Of a DNA stretch of 64,000 bases, positions 16,363-24,663 are shown piece by piece. Location of the stretch: positions 805,022-869,021 of the forward strand of contig NZ_LR701494.1 of assembly GCF_902498785.1 (NCBI RefSeq), written 5' to 3'. The position numbers were made by a program, and so were the translations under genes. Within the stretch, counting starts at the first letter, position 1, and each line of letters opens with the position of its first letter. The stretch comes from Sphingomonas sp. EC-HK361 (GTDB lineage Bacteria > Pseudomonadota > Alphaproteobacteria > Sphingomonadales > Sphingomonadaceae). Below the pieces are notes generated by a model. That model was not told the origin of the DNA and made no database searches. It was given only the letters and a program-made list of their open reading frames with translations.

Positions 16363-17502
16363 TCAGGGCGCCGCGATTTCCTCGGCCGCCGTCTGGCGCG
16401 CCAGCCTGCGGGTTCCGAAATGCGCAAGAATGCTCCGCCCGAGGCTCTGCCCGGGTCGCTCGATCAGAAAATACGTGGCGCAGGCGATCGCATAGACGAC
16501 CGGCGCGACGATCATCAGGGTGACGCCAAATCGCGCGGCGCTCGACATGCCGACGTCCCACGTCGCGATGGTCCACGCCGCGACCCGGTGCAGCACGAGC
16601 AGATGGAGGAGATAGGCGCCGAACGACAGCTCACCCAGCCAGTGAAACACCGGCGATCCAAGCGTCCTCGACACGCGCTCGATCCCCGGAAGGGTCCGCC
16701 CATGCACCAGCGCGAAGAATCCGATCAGCAACGTTTCGCGCACCACCAGGTGCAGCGCGTCATTCTGCCCACCGATCGGGATCGCGGCGAGCAGCACCGC
16801 AACGCCCAGATACGCCAGCCGCTGCCCGTCGAGCGCGGCCGCGATCAGCATCCCCGCCAGGAACAGGTGCATCTTGAGCGGCAGGAATGACGGCATCGGA
16901 AATGCGACCCCTCCCGCCTTCGCCGCATAGGCGACGACCGCCGCGATGATCGCGATGACCACCGCGGCGCGCAGCCATCCCGTCTTGCGCACCAGCAGGA
17001 TCGCAAAGGGAAACACCGCATAGAACTGCATCTCCAGCCCCAGCGACCAGTCCGGCAGCGGCGTCCGAAAAGCATAGTCCGGCAGAAGACCGAACGCGTA
17101 GGTCAGGTGAAGCACGATATTCTTCGCGCTGCCGTCGGTATAGCGCTCGGCACTTTGCGGCGCGTGGTGGAGGAAATTGTCGATCAGCAGCCGGTCCGCA
17201 TACATCTGCGTCCCCGCCATCAACGCGACGATCAGCAGGCAGAAATAGAGCGGAGAGAGCCGAAAGAACCGCCTGACCCAAAAGCCGATCCAGGTCGCGG
17301 GCGCACCCCAGTCTTCGCGACCTTTGCGAAGATCATACTGGAATGTCATGAGAAACCCGGAAAGCAGGATGAACAGGTCCACCCCCAGGTCGGGCTGACC
17401 GAGCACCGGCAAATGAAATCCGGTCAGTATCATGCAATGCCCGATCAGCACCCAGAGCGCGGCAAGCCCTCTCAGGCCGTCGAGATGGTCGATCCTGTTC
17501 AT
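16363..17502 (-). CDS. Acyltransferase family 3 (OafA/YrhL-like) membrane protein
   Basis: The 379-residue multi-pass protein begins RIDHLDGLRGLAALWVLIGH, the family signature that includes the conserved catalytic His, and has VDLFILLSGFLMTFQY and WVRRFFRLSPLYF. About ten hydrophobic helices follow, with SLGLEMQFYAVFP in the middle. Such enzymes O-acetylate polysaccharides, lipid A or peptidoglycan at the inner membrane; the substrate is unknown. It ends about 40 nt before the STAS/SEC14-like gene and may be cotranscribed with it. Confidence 0.87.
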   Translation of the reverse strand: MNRIDHLDGLRGLAALWVLIGHCMILTGFHLPVLGQPDLGVDLFILLSGFLMTFQYDLRKGREDWGAPATWIGFWVRRFFRLSPLYFCLLIVALMAGTQMYADRLLIDNFLHHAPQSAERYTDGSAKNIVLHLTYAFGLLPDYAFRTPLPDWSLGLEMQFYAVFPFAILLVRKTGWLRAAVVIAIIAAVVAYAAKAGGVAFPMPSFLPLKMHLFLAGMLIAAALDGQRLAYLGVAVLLAAIPIGGQNDALHLVVRETLLIGFFALVHGRTLPGIERVSRTLGSPVFHWLGELSFGAYLLHLLVLHRVAAWTIATWDVGMSSAARFGVTLMIVAPVVYAIACATYFLIERPGQSLGRSILAHFGTRRLARQTAAEEIAAP

Positions 17503-17873
17503 GTAAGTGCACCCGAATTGCCGGCGATCTCTTTACCGCTCGACTCGGTTGCTGGCCTTACCCAGGCCTTATCGCGCGCACCACCGGGCGCGCCCCCAAA
17601 CCCCGCTCAACCGAAAGCTGCGAACGGCGAAGCCCGTCAAGCGCACCGCGCACGGCTATCGGACGACGGCCCGGCGAGCGCGAAGGCCTGAAGCGAGGAC
17701 TCATTCCGCCCTTTTCGAAACCCGCCAACCGGCCACTGCTCAATATCAGTAATTGGGTGGTTTGCGGACAGGCCGGTTCGGGAGTGATCTGTGGAGTGCG
17801 GTCGCTTGTTTAGCGGGCTTGCATGACTAACATCCCCCCTCGGAAATACCTAAGGAATCAAAAAACTCGATGG
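17503..17873. other. Gene-free stretch, 371 bp
   Basis: No supported gene. Short frames here (for example 17507-17752) are compositionally noise-like, and the 73-residue frame 17823-18044 is antisense to the DUF2971 gene. Base composition drops toward the right, into the accessory-looking segment. Confidence 0.5.
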
Positions 17874-18836
17874 TCAGCCCTGCTGTCGCAGTGGAATTGC
17901 AGCGATCGAGATTTTACCTGCTGGGTCGATGCCAAGACCACGCAGAATCTCTTGGAACGCCCAAGCAACCTGATTGGGATAGACGCATGGACCAATGATT
18001 ATGCGATTGAGCAGCTGGTCGAGGTTAAGCCAGGGCATTTCTAATCCAGGCTGATCGCATAGCGGCACTTTGCAGATCATCTGTGGGATGCCGCGGACTG
18101 TTTCGATGCTTGTCGGAATGTAAGCCGACGCATCGGTAAGCGGACGATGGATTACTCGCCATTCCTGCTCCTCCGCGAAGGCGGGATGCTTGAACGATAG
18201 CGTGGCGAACTGAAGCGCGTTGCTCATGATTGCCTTCGCATTGTTGAACGGCACCCGCTTGAGAATGTCGGCGTTGGCAGCAATGCCCGTGACAATCGCA
18301 TTAAGGTGTTCGGCCATAATGAACTGGTCGCCGTATGCAACCGGGCTAGAGTATGTGTTCAGCTGACCGCTCTCATGTTCGAACACTTCAGTATTAAATA
18401 TTAGCGCGACGCCCGATGTTGGGCCGCCATAAGCCCGCCACATAGATAAGCGACCAAGGAAATCGTCAGGGTCATGAGCGGACAACGAGGTGAGGTAGGT
18501 TTGCGTCCTCGTCTGCCATTCAATCTCATTGAGGAAATCAGCGATCGCCTTCCATAATCCTGGATGAGCGGCATCAAGTGCCTGCTGCAAACCTGCTCCC
18601 TGTCCGCCTTCGAGTGCAAGCTGTAGGCAGCTTGTGCCGTAAGCCACCTCGGAAAAGTCGTTCATCAATTGCGCGTTCCGAAGCCAGAGCGCTCGGTTCT
18701 TGAGGATCAATGCTGCGTTCTCGGCGGTAGTGTAATGGGCCATCTTCAAGCCCTTTTCCGCAACCTCTTGAAACCGTCGCATCTCATAAGGGAATGCTAG
18801 GCTGCTAAACGCTTCGATCGCTTCGTTTTCGTTCAT
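17874..18836 (-). CDS. DUF2971 domain protein
   Basis: The 320-residue protein fits the DUF2971 pattern. KMAHYTTAENAALILKNRAL lies near residue 31, then LWLRNAQLMNDFSEVAYG, a central SGVALIFNTEV segment, and EEQEWRVI near residue 225. The biochemical role of the family is not established. Its members are often found alone or in variable islands, and the H-Y-T/ND-E/E-W-R spacing is vaguely like ADP-ribosyltransferase folds (inference only). Lower GC than its neighbours and long gene-free flanks suggest horizontal gain. It has no partner gene. Confidence 0.75.
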   Translation of the reverse strand: MNENEAIEAFSSLAFPYEMRRFQEVAEKGLKMAHYTTAENAALILKNRALWLRNAQLMNDFSEVAYGTSCLQLALEGGQGAGLQQALDAAHPGLWKAIADFLNEIEWQTRTQTYLTSLSAHDPDDFLGRLSMWRAYGGPTSGVALIFNTEVFEHESGQLNTYSSPVAYGDQFIMAEHLNAIVTGIAANADILKRVPFNNAKAIMSNALQFATLSFKHPAFAEEQEWRVIHRPLTDASAYIPTSIETVRGIPQMICKVPLCDQPGLEMPWLNLDQLLNRIIIGPCVYPNQVAWAFQEILRGLGIDPAGKISIAAIPLRQQG

Positions 18837-19387
18837 ATAGCGACGCTAACAGTGTCATCGATCCAGAGGAAGCGCCTCTCGTCTCCGCTAAGTTTTTGAT
18901 GAAATGGTTAACAGCGCGGTCTGCTCTAGCCTTAAGGATCGATGCGACTTGGCGTCATCATTAAGAGGCTAAGGATGCCAGTTCGAAAGCGGCCTAGGTC
19001 CAGCCGTGGCTCAACACTTGAACGAGCATCCAATTTTGGCTTGAGCTGAGGTCGCCGGCAATGTCCTGCTATGGGGCGAAAGTTGCCGTAGAAAGGTCGA
19101 AGACAGTGCCGTCGCCCTAACGCGGTGTCCTGCCGCGCAAACCAGCGCTTTGACGGCACTTGGGCACGCGACCCCTGTCCTACACCGTGCCCCTCGCATT
19201 ATGACCTGTACCGCTCTTTCAAACCGTCGATACCCGCTGTCCTACAGCCCCGGCTTCATGCAACGCGCGGGTGCGCGCGCACACGCGCCTAGGTGTCAAC
19301 CGTGTCAACCTGTGGCGATTTCCGCAAGGAAACACAGTTACTTGATCGATTTCCGAATCACACGCCACGCAACGCTTGCCGCCTGCC
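18837..19387. other. Gene-free stretch with short direct repeats, 551 bp
   Basis: No gene is supported on either strand. It holds two copies of CTGTCCTACA (about 19173 and 19238), two looser TGTCCTGC sites further left, and an exact tandem duplication of GTGTCAACC at 19293-19310. The left half is AT-richer, like the DUF2971 gene. It may be the remnant edge of an insertion or the promoter zone of the DUF2971 gene. Confidence 0.5.
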
Positions 19388-20086
19388 CTACCGCTTCACC
19401 CAGTTCCCCTCGCGGAACCATTTGGTGATGATGTATTTCACCCCCTCCACCACCGGCATGCCCTCGTGCAGGGTCGCGGTGTTGGGGCTGCCGTCGGCGC
19501 CCATGTTGTTCCACGCGAGCAGCAGCCCGCGCGCCGGCGCCACGCGGATGCCCGCCTGGGGAAACCACGTCGCCCCGCCCTCCTCGACATCGTTCAGGTA
19601 GATCATCGCGGTCCATGTCCGCTGGCCGCCGCTCTCGCGCATCTTGGGCCAGTAGCTTTCGCCTTCGTGGAAGTAGTCATGATGCACGCGGAATTGCTGG
19701 CCCGGCGCATAGCGCTGACCCTGCATCGTCTCACCCTGATCGGGTTCGATGCCGAGCGACGCCGCGATCGCCTCGTCGATCGGCTGCACCTCGGGCGACC
19801 AGCGCGCCATGTCGCAGCTTTCGGAGGTACGGAACGCGGAATTGCCGCGATCGGTGAGCAGCGTCGATGGCCGGCGGTTGGCGTCGATCATCGCGATCAG
19901 CGCTGCGCATTGGTCGCCCGAGAGATAGTTGCGCGCGGCATAAGCCTGCATCGCCGGCACCTGCAGCCGCTCGAACCGCGGGTCGCCGTTAAGCCGCGCC
20001 GCGACCTCGCGACCGACCCTGGCACGAAGCGCGGAGGGCTGGCCGGGGCTCGCCGGAGCCTTGGAACGGGATTTGAAGAACGCCAT
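19388..20086 (-). CDS. Prolyl 4-hydroxylase-like 2-oxoglutarate/Fe(II) oxygenase
   Basis: This 232-residue protein has the catalytic fold of P4H oxygenases. The conserved SAFRTSESCDMARW block is followed by QRYAPGQQFRVHHDYF with the HxD iron ligands. The distal His lies in TATLHEGMPV and the 2-oxoglutarate-binding Lys in GVKYIITKWFRE. The target protein in bacteria is unknown. ATG 20086 (MAFFKSRSK) is preferred over the frame opening at 20164. It follows the RcnB-like gene in the same direction. Confidence 0.87.
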   Translation of the reverse strand: MAFFKSRSKAPASPGQPSALRARVGREVAARLNGDPRFERLQVPAMQAYAARNYLSGDQCAALIAMIDANRRPSTLLTDRGNSAFRTSESCDMARWSPEVQPIDEAIAASLGIEPDQGETMQGQRYAPGQQFRVHHDYFHEGESYWPKMRESGGQRTWTAMIYLNDVEEGGATWFPQAGIRVAPARGLLLAWNNMGADGSPNTATLHEGMPVVEGVKYIITKWFREGNWVKR

Positions 20087-20164
20087 CCCTGCAATCCTTG
20101 CCGGCTGCGCGGCGCAAGGCAAGCGCCCGGCGCGCTTCATAGGCGCGCCGGGCGTGAAGTTCAC

Positions 20165-21097
20165 CTACCAGAAGATGTCGTAGATCGTGTCGACGACCTC
20201 GCCGGTATCCAGATCGACGAGCAGCGCGTCGTTGTAGTAGCGCACCCAGCGATACGGGCCATATGCCTCCGGCAGGCGGTAGTCGTACGGATCGTCGATC
20301 CAGTAGCTCTGCGCGAACAGGATAGGCGACAGCCGGAACCCGATCGAGAAGCGGCGATAGCCATAGTCCCAGCCGTGCGGCGCATAATAGCGCGGCAGGT
20401 GGAACGCGCCGCGATTGCTCGTCCGGTAGCGGTTCCAGTCATAGCGATTGTCCTGCCGCCAGCCGCGATTCCAGTTGCCGCCGCGATTGCCCGACCAGCC
20501 CGAATTGCCCTGCCAGCCGCGATTATCCCAGCCGCGATTGTCGGTCCAGTTGCCGCTGTTGCGATTCCAGTCGCGGCGGTCGTCGCGGCGATACTGGTCG
20601 CGGGCATTGTCGCGCCAGTCGGCATCGCTGCGATCCCAGCTGCGCTGCACCTGCTGGCGCTGTTGCTGCTGGCGTTGCTGCCAGACGCGGCGCGCGTCCT
20701 GCTGATCGGGGCGGTCGCCGTTCTGGAACGCCGGGCGATCGTCGCGCCGCTCGCTGCGCCACGACTGCCAATTGCCCTGGCGCTGCTGGCCATCGTCGCG
20801 GCGCTGACGGGCCTGCTCCTGTCCCTGCGGCTGAGCCTCGATCCGTCCTTGGGGCGCCGGCTGCTGCACGGGCTGCGGACGGGTCCAGTTGCCGCGCTGG
20901 ATGTCGGGGCGACCTTCCATCCGCTGCGGGCGCACGCCCATGTCTGCGCGCGGCTGCTGAGGGCGCTCCACCCGTTCGGGGCGTCCACCGCGGTCGCCGC
21001 GCGGCCCGCGCCGGTCGCCGTCATTCTCCTGCGCGTGCGCGATCGCCGGCACCAGCGCCGAGGCCGCAAGCAGCGTTGCCACAACCGTCTTCAACAT
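20165..21097 (-). CDS. Secreted RcnB-like protein, Gln/Arg/Trp-rich
   Basis: The 310-residue protein begins with a Sec signal peptide (MLKTVVATLLAASALVPAIA, cleavage probably after HAQ). About 190 residues of low-complexity Arg/Gln/Asp/Trp repeats follow, including several NRGW-type units. It ends with a compact domain (WDYGYRRFSIGFRLSP, SYWIDDPYDYRLPEAYGPYR, VDLDTGEVVDTIYDIFW) of the RcnB type. RcnB in E. coli is a periplasmic factor in Ni/Co homeostasis. These long sphingomonad homologues have no demonstrated role. Confidence 0.8.
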   Translation of the reverse strand: MLKTVVATLLAASALVPAIAHAQENDGDRRGPRGDRGGRPERVERPQQPRADMGVRPQRMEGRPDIQRGNWTRPQPVQQPAPQGRIEAQPQGQEQARQRRDDGQQRQGNWQSWRSERRDDRPAFQNGDRPDQQDARRVWQQRQQQQRQQVQRSWDRSDADWRDNARDQYRRDDRRDWNRNSGNWTDNRGWDNRGWQGNSGWSGNRGGNWNRGWRQDNRYDWNRYRTSNRGAFHLPRYYAPHGWDYGYRRFSIGFRLSPILFAQSYWIDDPYDYRLPEAYGPYRWVRYYNDALLVDLDTGEVVDTIYDIFW

Positions 21098-21229
21098 GAT
21101 CCGGATCCTGTATCCTGCCGGCGCACAAGCCGGCCCTACGATAGCCACGCATTGCCCGATTCGCGTTGAGCGCAGGCTGAACCCGCTCGTCAGCCGATTG
21201 AAAGATTCGCAGGTCCGCCGACCGCTCCG

Positions 21230-22759
21230 TCAGGACTTTCCCCAGTATTCATCGCGCAACAGCCGCTTGTAGAGCTTGCCCGTATCGTGCCGCGGTAGTT
21301 CTGCACGAAAGTCGATCCGTCGCGGCGACTTGACGTGGCTCAGATGCACCCGCGCAAACGCCGTCAGTTCCGCCGCCAGCGCCTCCCCCGCCTCCGCCAT
21401 GTCACGCGGCTGGACCACCGCAATCACTTCCTCCCCCATCTCGTCATGCGGCGCGCCGATCACCGCCACGTCGGCGACCTTGGGATGGGTGACCAGCAGG
21501 TTCTCGATCTCGGCCGGGTAGATGTTCACGCCGCCCGAAATGATCATGAAGCTCTTGCGGTCGGTAAGATAGACATACCCGTCCTCGTCCATCCACCCGA
21601 CGTCGCCGATCGTCGTCCAGCCATGCCGGTTGCGGCTCTCCGCGGTCTTGGCGGGGTCGTTGTGATATTCGAACGTCGCATTGCCAGCGAAATAGATCGC
21701 GCCTTCCTGGCCGGGCGGCAGCGGCTCGCCCGCGTCGTCACAGATCTTCGTTTCCGAGGTGAGATTGCGCCCGACCGACCCCTTGTGCGTCAGCCATTCC
21801 GCCGTCGAGATCGCGCAGAACCCGTTGCCCTCGGTCCCGGCATAATATTCGTGAACGATCGGCCCCCACCATTCGATCATCGCGTCCTTGACCGGGATCG
21901 GGCACGGCGCGGCGGCGTGCCACACCGCCTTCAGCGACGACAGATCATGGCGGGTCCGCGCCTCCGCCGGCAGCTTCAGCATGCGGACGAAATGCGTCGG
22001 CACCCATTGCGCATGGGTCACGTGATAGCGCTCGATATACGCCAGCGCCTTTTCGGGATCGAAGTGCTCCATCACCACGACGGTGCCGCCCAGCTGCTGC
22101 ACCGCCATCGTCCAGCGCAGGGGCGCGGCGTGATAGAGCGGCGCAGGCGACAGGTAGATCATGTCCGGCGTGAAACCGTAGAGTGCGGAGCCCAGCATCA
22201 CGAGCGCGCTCGGGGTCGTGCCGAACGGCTCGTCGGACAGCGCGTGCTTCACGCCCTTCGGCTTGCCGGTGGTGCCAGAGGAATAGAGCATGATCTGCCC
22301 CGTCTCCGGGGCGTCGATCATCAGGGTATCGAACCCGGCACGCGCCTCTTCGAAGCTGTCATATCCCGGGATGGTCCCGTCGCACATGAACCGCCGCAGA
22401 TCGCCCAGCGGCGCAACGAGCTCCGCCGCGCACCGCGCCACGCCGATGCTCGCGATGAATATCTGCGCGGCTGCGTCGCGGACGATATATTCGATTTCCT
22501 CGGCGACCAGCTTCGACGATATGCAGGTGCAATAGATGCCGACGCGCTCGGCCGCCCAGACGACCTCGAAATAGCGCGGCGAATTGTCCATGAAGACCGC
22601 GATGCCGTCGCCGCGTTTCAGCCCGAGCGAGCGCAGCAACCGCGCCCCCTGGTTCGCCCGCGCCTCCAGTTCGGCATAGGTCACCGTCTCGCCGCTCTCC
22701 GCCATGATGTAAGCGGGCTTGTCGGGCGTGGCGGCGGCATGGGCGCTGGGATGAAGCAT
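21230..22759 (-). CDS. Acyl-CoA synthetase (AMP-forming)
   Basis: The 509-residue member of the ANL superfamily activates a carboxylic acid to its CoA thioester. The P-loop LYSSGTTGKPKGVK, the EYYAGTEG motif, the hinge (DVGWMDEDGYVYLTDRKSFM) and the C-terminal catalytic Lys region (PRHDTGKLYKRLL) are present. The substrate is unknown. ATG 22759 shares a base with the thiolase stop (TGATG), so the two are cotranscribed. The cluster points to fatty or aromatic acid breakdown, probably under the divergent TetR regulator. Confidence 0.9.
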   Translation of the reverse strand: MLHPSAHAAATPDKPAYIMAESGETVTYAELEARANQGARLLRSLGLKRGDGIAVFMDNSPRYFEVVWAAERVGIYCTCISSKLVAEEIEYIVRDAAAQIFIASIGVARCAAELVAPLGDLRRFMCDGTIPGYDSFEEARAGFDTLMIDAPETGQIMLYSSGTTGKPKGVKHALSDEPFGTTPSALVMLGSALYGFTPDMIYLSPAPLYHAAPLRWTMAVQQLGGTVVVMEHFDPEKALAYIERYHVTHAQWVPTHFVRMLKLPAEARTRHDLSSLKAVWHAAAPCPIPVKDAMIEWWGPIVHEYYAGTEGNGFCAISTAEWLTHKGSVGRNLTSETKICDDAGEPLPPGQEGAIYFAGNATFEYHNDPAKTAESRNRHGWTTIGDVGWMDEDGYVYLTDRKSFMIISGGVNIYPAEIENLLVTHPKVADVAVIGAPHDEMGEEVIAVVQPRDMAEAGEALAAELTAFARVHLSHVKSPRRIDFRAELPRHDTGKLYKRLLRDEYWGKS

Positions 22760-24012
22760 CACACCCGCTCGATGATGATCGCCGGCGCCATCCCGCCGGC
22801 CGCGCACATGGTGACGAGGCCATAGCGTCCGCCCGAGCGCTCCAGTTCGTCCAGGATCGTCCCGATCAGGATCGCGCCCGTCGCGCCGATCGGGTGGCCG
22901 AGCGCGATCGATCCGCCGTTTACGTTCACCTTGGTGCGGTCGAGATCGAGATCGCGAATGAACTTCTCCGCCACCACCGCGAACGCCTCGTTGATCTCCC
23001 ACAGATCGATATCGTCCTTGGTGAGACCGGCCTTGGCGAGCGCCTTCTTCGCGGCCGGCACCGGCGCGTTGAGCATCAGTGTCGGATCGTCGCCGACATT
23101 GGCGTTCGCGACGATCCGCGCCCGCGGTTTCAACCCATGCGCTTCGGCATAATCCTTCGACGCCAACAGCACCGCCGCCGCGCCGTCCACCACGCCCGAC
23201 GAATTGCCGGCATGGTGGAAATGCTCGATCGTGAGGTCAGGGTATCTGGCGTTGATCTGCTTGCGGAAGGTCGATCCCTTGTCGTCATAGGGCCAGTCCG
23301 CCATCGCCGCGAAGGCAGGTTTCAGCGCCGCGAGCCCTTCCGCGGTCGTCTCGGGCCGGGGGTATTCGTCGCGGTCGAGCAGGACGGTGCCATCGTCCGC
23401 GACGACCGGCACGATCGACCGATCGAAGCGTCCCTCGGCCATCGCCCGCGCCGCGCGGCGCTGGCTTTCAAGCCCGAGCGCGTCCAGCGCTTTGCGGTCG
23501 ATGCCTTCCATGCTCGCGATCGCGTCGCCGCAAATGCCCTGATGCGACTGCGGATGGCGCGCGTTCAGCCGCTCGTTGCCCGATCCTATCAGCGCGGGCG
23601 GCTTGCCCGCCGCCTGATCCTCCGCCGCCATCGTACCGGTCAGCGACATCATCTCGGTGCCGCCTGCAATGACGAGGTCCTCCATGCCGCTCATGATCTG
23701 TGCCGCGGCGAAGTTCACCGCGGTAATCCCGCCGCCGCAGAACCGATCGAGCGTCGTCCCGCTCGCCTTCACGTCATATCCGGCGTCGAGCGCCGCCATC
23801 CGGCCGAGGTCGCCAGCCTGCTGGCCGCGTTGGCTGGATGTGGACCAGATGATGTCATCGACGTCGCCGGTATCGAGGTGGTTGCGCTCGGCGATCGCCT
23901 TCAACACCGTCGCGGCCAAGTGCTGCGGATGCCGGTCGGCCAGCGCGCCCTTGCCCTGCTTGCCAACGCCCCGCGGGGTGCGGCAAGCATCGATGATGTA
24001 CGCCTCGGCCAT
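22759..24012 (-). CDS. Acetyl-CoA acyltransferase (thiolase)
   Basis: The 417-residue thiolase has the nucleophile Cys in TTLDRFCGGG, HPIGATGA carrying the catalytic His, and CAAGG with the second Cys. It opens with AYIIDACRTPRGVGKQGKGA. It cleaves 3-ketoacyl-CoA in beta-oxidation, or runs in reverse for acetoacetyl-CoA formation. It is the first gene of a two-gene unit with the acyl-CoA synthetase and is divergent from a TetR gene across 60 nt that hold a palindrome. Confidence 0.92.
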   Translation of the reverse strand: MAEAYIIDACRTPRGVGKQGKGALADRHPQHLAATVLKAIAERNHLDTGDVDDIIWSTSSQRGQQAGDLGRMAALDAGYDVKASGTTLDRFCGGGITAVNFAAAQIMSGMEDLVIAGGTEMMSLTGTMAAEDQAAGKPPALIGSGNERLNARHPQSHQGICGDAIASMEGIDRKALDALGLESQRRAARAMAEGRFDRSIVPVVADDGTVLLDRDEYPRPETTAEGLAALKPAFAAMADWPYDDKGSTFRKQINARYPDLTIEHFHHAGNSSGVVDGAAAVLLASKDYAEAHGLKPRARIVANANVGDDPTLMLNAPVPAAKKALAKAGLTKDDIDLWEINEAFAVVAEKFIRDLDLDRTKVNVNGGSIALGHPIGATGAILIGTILDELERSGGRYGLVTMCAAGGMAPAIIIERV

Positions 24013-24059
24013 CGCGCTCTCCAGACCTGTTACGCGCCTTGCCCGGCGCGCGCTTCCGG

Positions 24060-24075
24060 CATAACCTTCGTTATG
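24060..24075. promoter_or_regulatory. Candidate TetR operator
   Basis: CATAAC-CTTC-GTTATG is a perfect 6-bp inverted repeat with a 4-nt spacer in the gap between the divergent thiolase and TetR genes. It overlaps the ATG at 24073, which argues that translation of the regulator starts at ATG 24085. A shared operator controlling both directions is the usual TetR arrangement. Confidence 0.5.
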
Positions 24076-24663
24076 GTCGAAGCGATGTCAAGCGCACTCC
24101 ACCCGCCTGCTGCGGCTCCACGTCAACCCGATCTGACGCCCGGCGACTGGCTGGAAGCGGGGCAGTCGCTGCTGCGCCGGGGCGGGCTGAAGGCACTGAA
24201 ACTGCGGCCGCTCGCCGAAGAGCTCCGCGTCTCGACTGGCAGTTTCTATCACCACTTCGCCGATTTCGACGGATATCAGGGCGCGCTTGCGCAGTATTTC
24301 GCGCAGGATCAGGTGACAGACATGGTGGACGCGATCCGGCGCGCCACTGCCGATCCGGTCGATCGCATCCGCCTGCTAGCCCAGACGGTGCGCCGGCGCG
24401 GGATGTCCCGACTGTCGATCGCGATGCGCGCCTGGGCGGAAAGCGACCCCCGCGCGCAGGCTGCTGTCGAACGCCATGACGACCTGTTGATGGCCTTCCT
24501 CACCGATTGCCTGGAACAGGCCGGCTTCGCGAACGAGGAAGCCGGCGTGCGCGCCTATGCGCTGATCGCGCTCGGCCTCGGCAAGGTCCACGCGCCCCAT
24601 CTCGACATGGAAACGCTGATGGAGCAGCTGATCCGGATCCTCTGCGTGCCGCCGGCGAAATGA
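24073..24663 (+). CDS. TetR/AcrR family transcriptional regulator
   Basis: The protein is 196 residues from ATG 24073, or 192 from ATG 24085. Its N-terminal helix-turn-helix (GGLKALKLRPLAEELRVSTGSFYHHFADF) is followed by an all-helical ligand domain. ATG 24085 may be the real start because the first ATG lies inside a palindrome. It is divergent from the thiolase/acyl-CoA synthetase pair and overlaps the quinone oxidoreductase gene by ATGA, so it probably senses an acyl-CoA or related metabolite and represses the cluster. Confidence 0.88.
   Translation: MVEAMSSALHPPAAAPRQPDLTPGDWLEAGQSLLRRGGLKALKLRPLAEELRVSTGSFYHHFADFDGYQGALAQYFAQDQVTDMVDAIRRATADPVDRIRLLAQTVRRRGMSRLSIAMRAWAESDPRAQAAVERHDDLLMAFLTDCLEQAGFANEEAGVRAYALIALGLGKVHAPHLDMETLMEQLIRILCVPPAK

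Noticed and set aside
17823-18044. 73-codon plus-strand frame in the accessory segment
   Set aside because: It overlaps the 3' end of the DUF2971 gene in antisense, has no motif and no ribosome-binding site.
20165-20800. Repeat-rich part of the RcnB-like gene as a DNA repeat array
   Set aside because: The periodicity reflects codons for Trp/Arg/Asn/Gly protein repeats with varying spacing, so it is coding low complexity rather than a separate element.
19376-21169. 597-codon plus-strand frame opposite the P4H-like and RcnB-like genes
   Set aside because: Its hydrophobic C-terminal half is the complement of Arg/Gln/Asp codons in the RcnB-like repeats, not a membrane protein with family support.
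22894-24072. Plus-strand extension upstream of the TetR gene, opposite the thiolase
   Set aside because: The extension is antisense to the thiolase. The TetR domain begins only after 24073.
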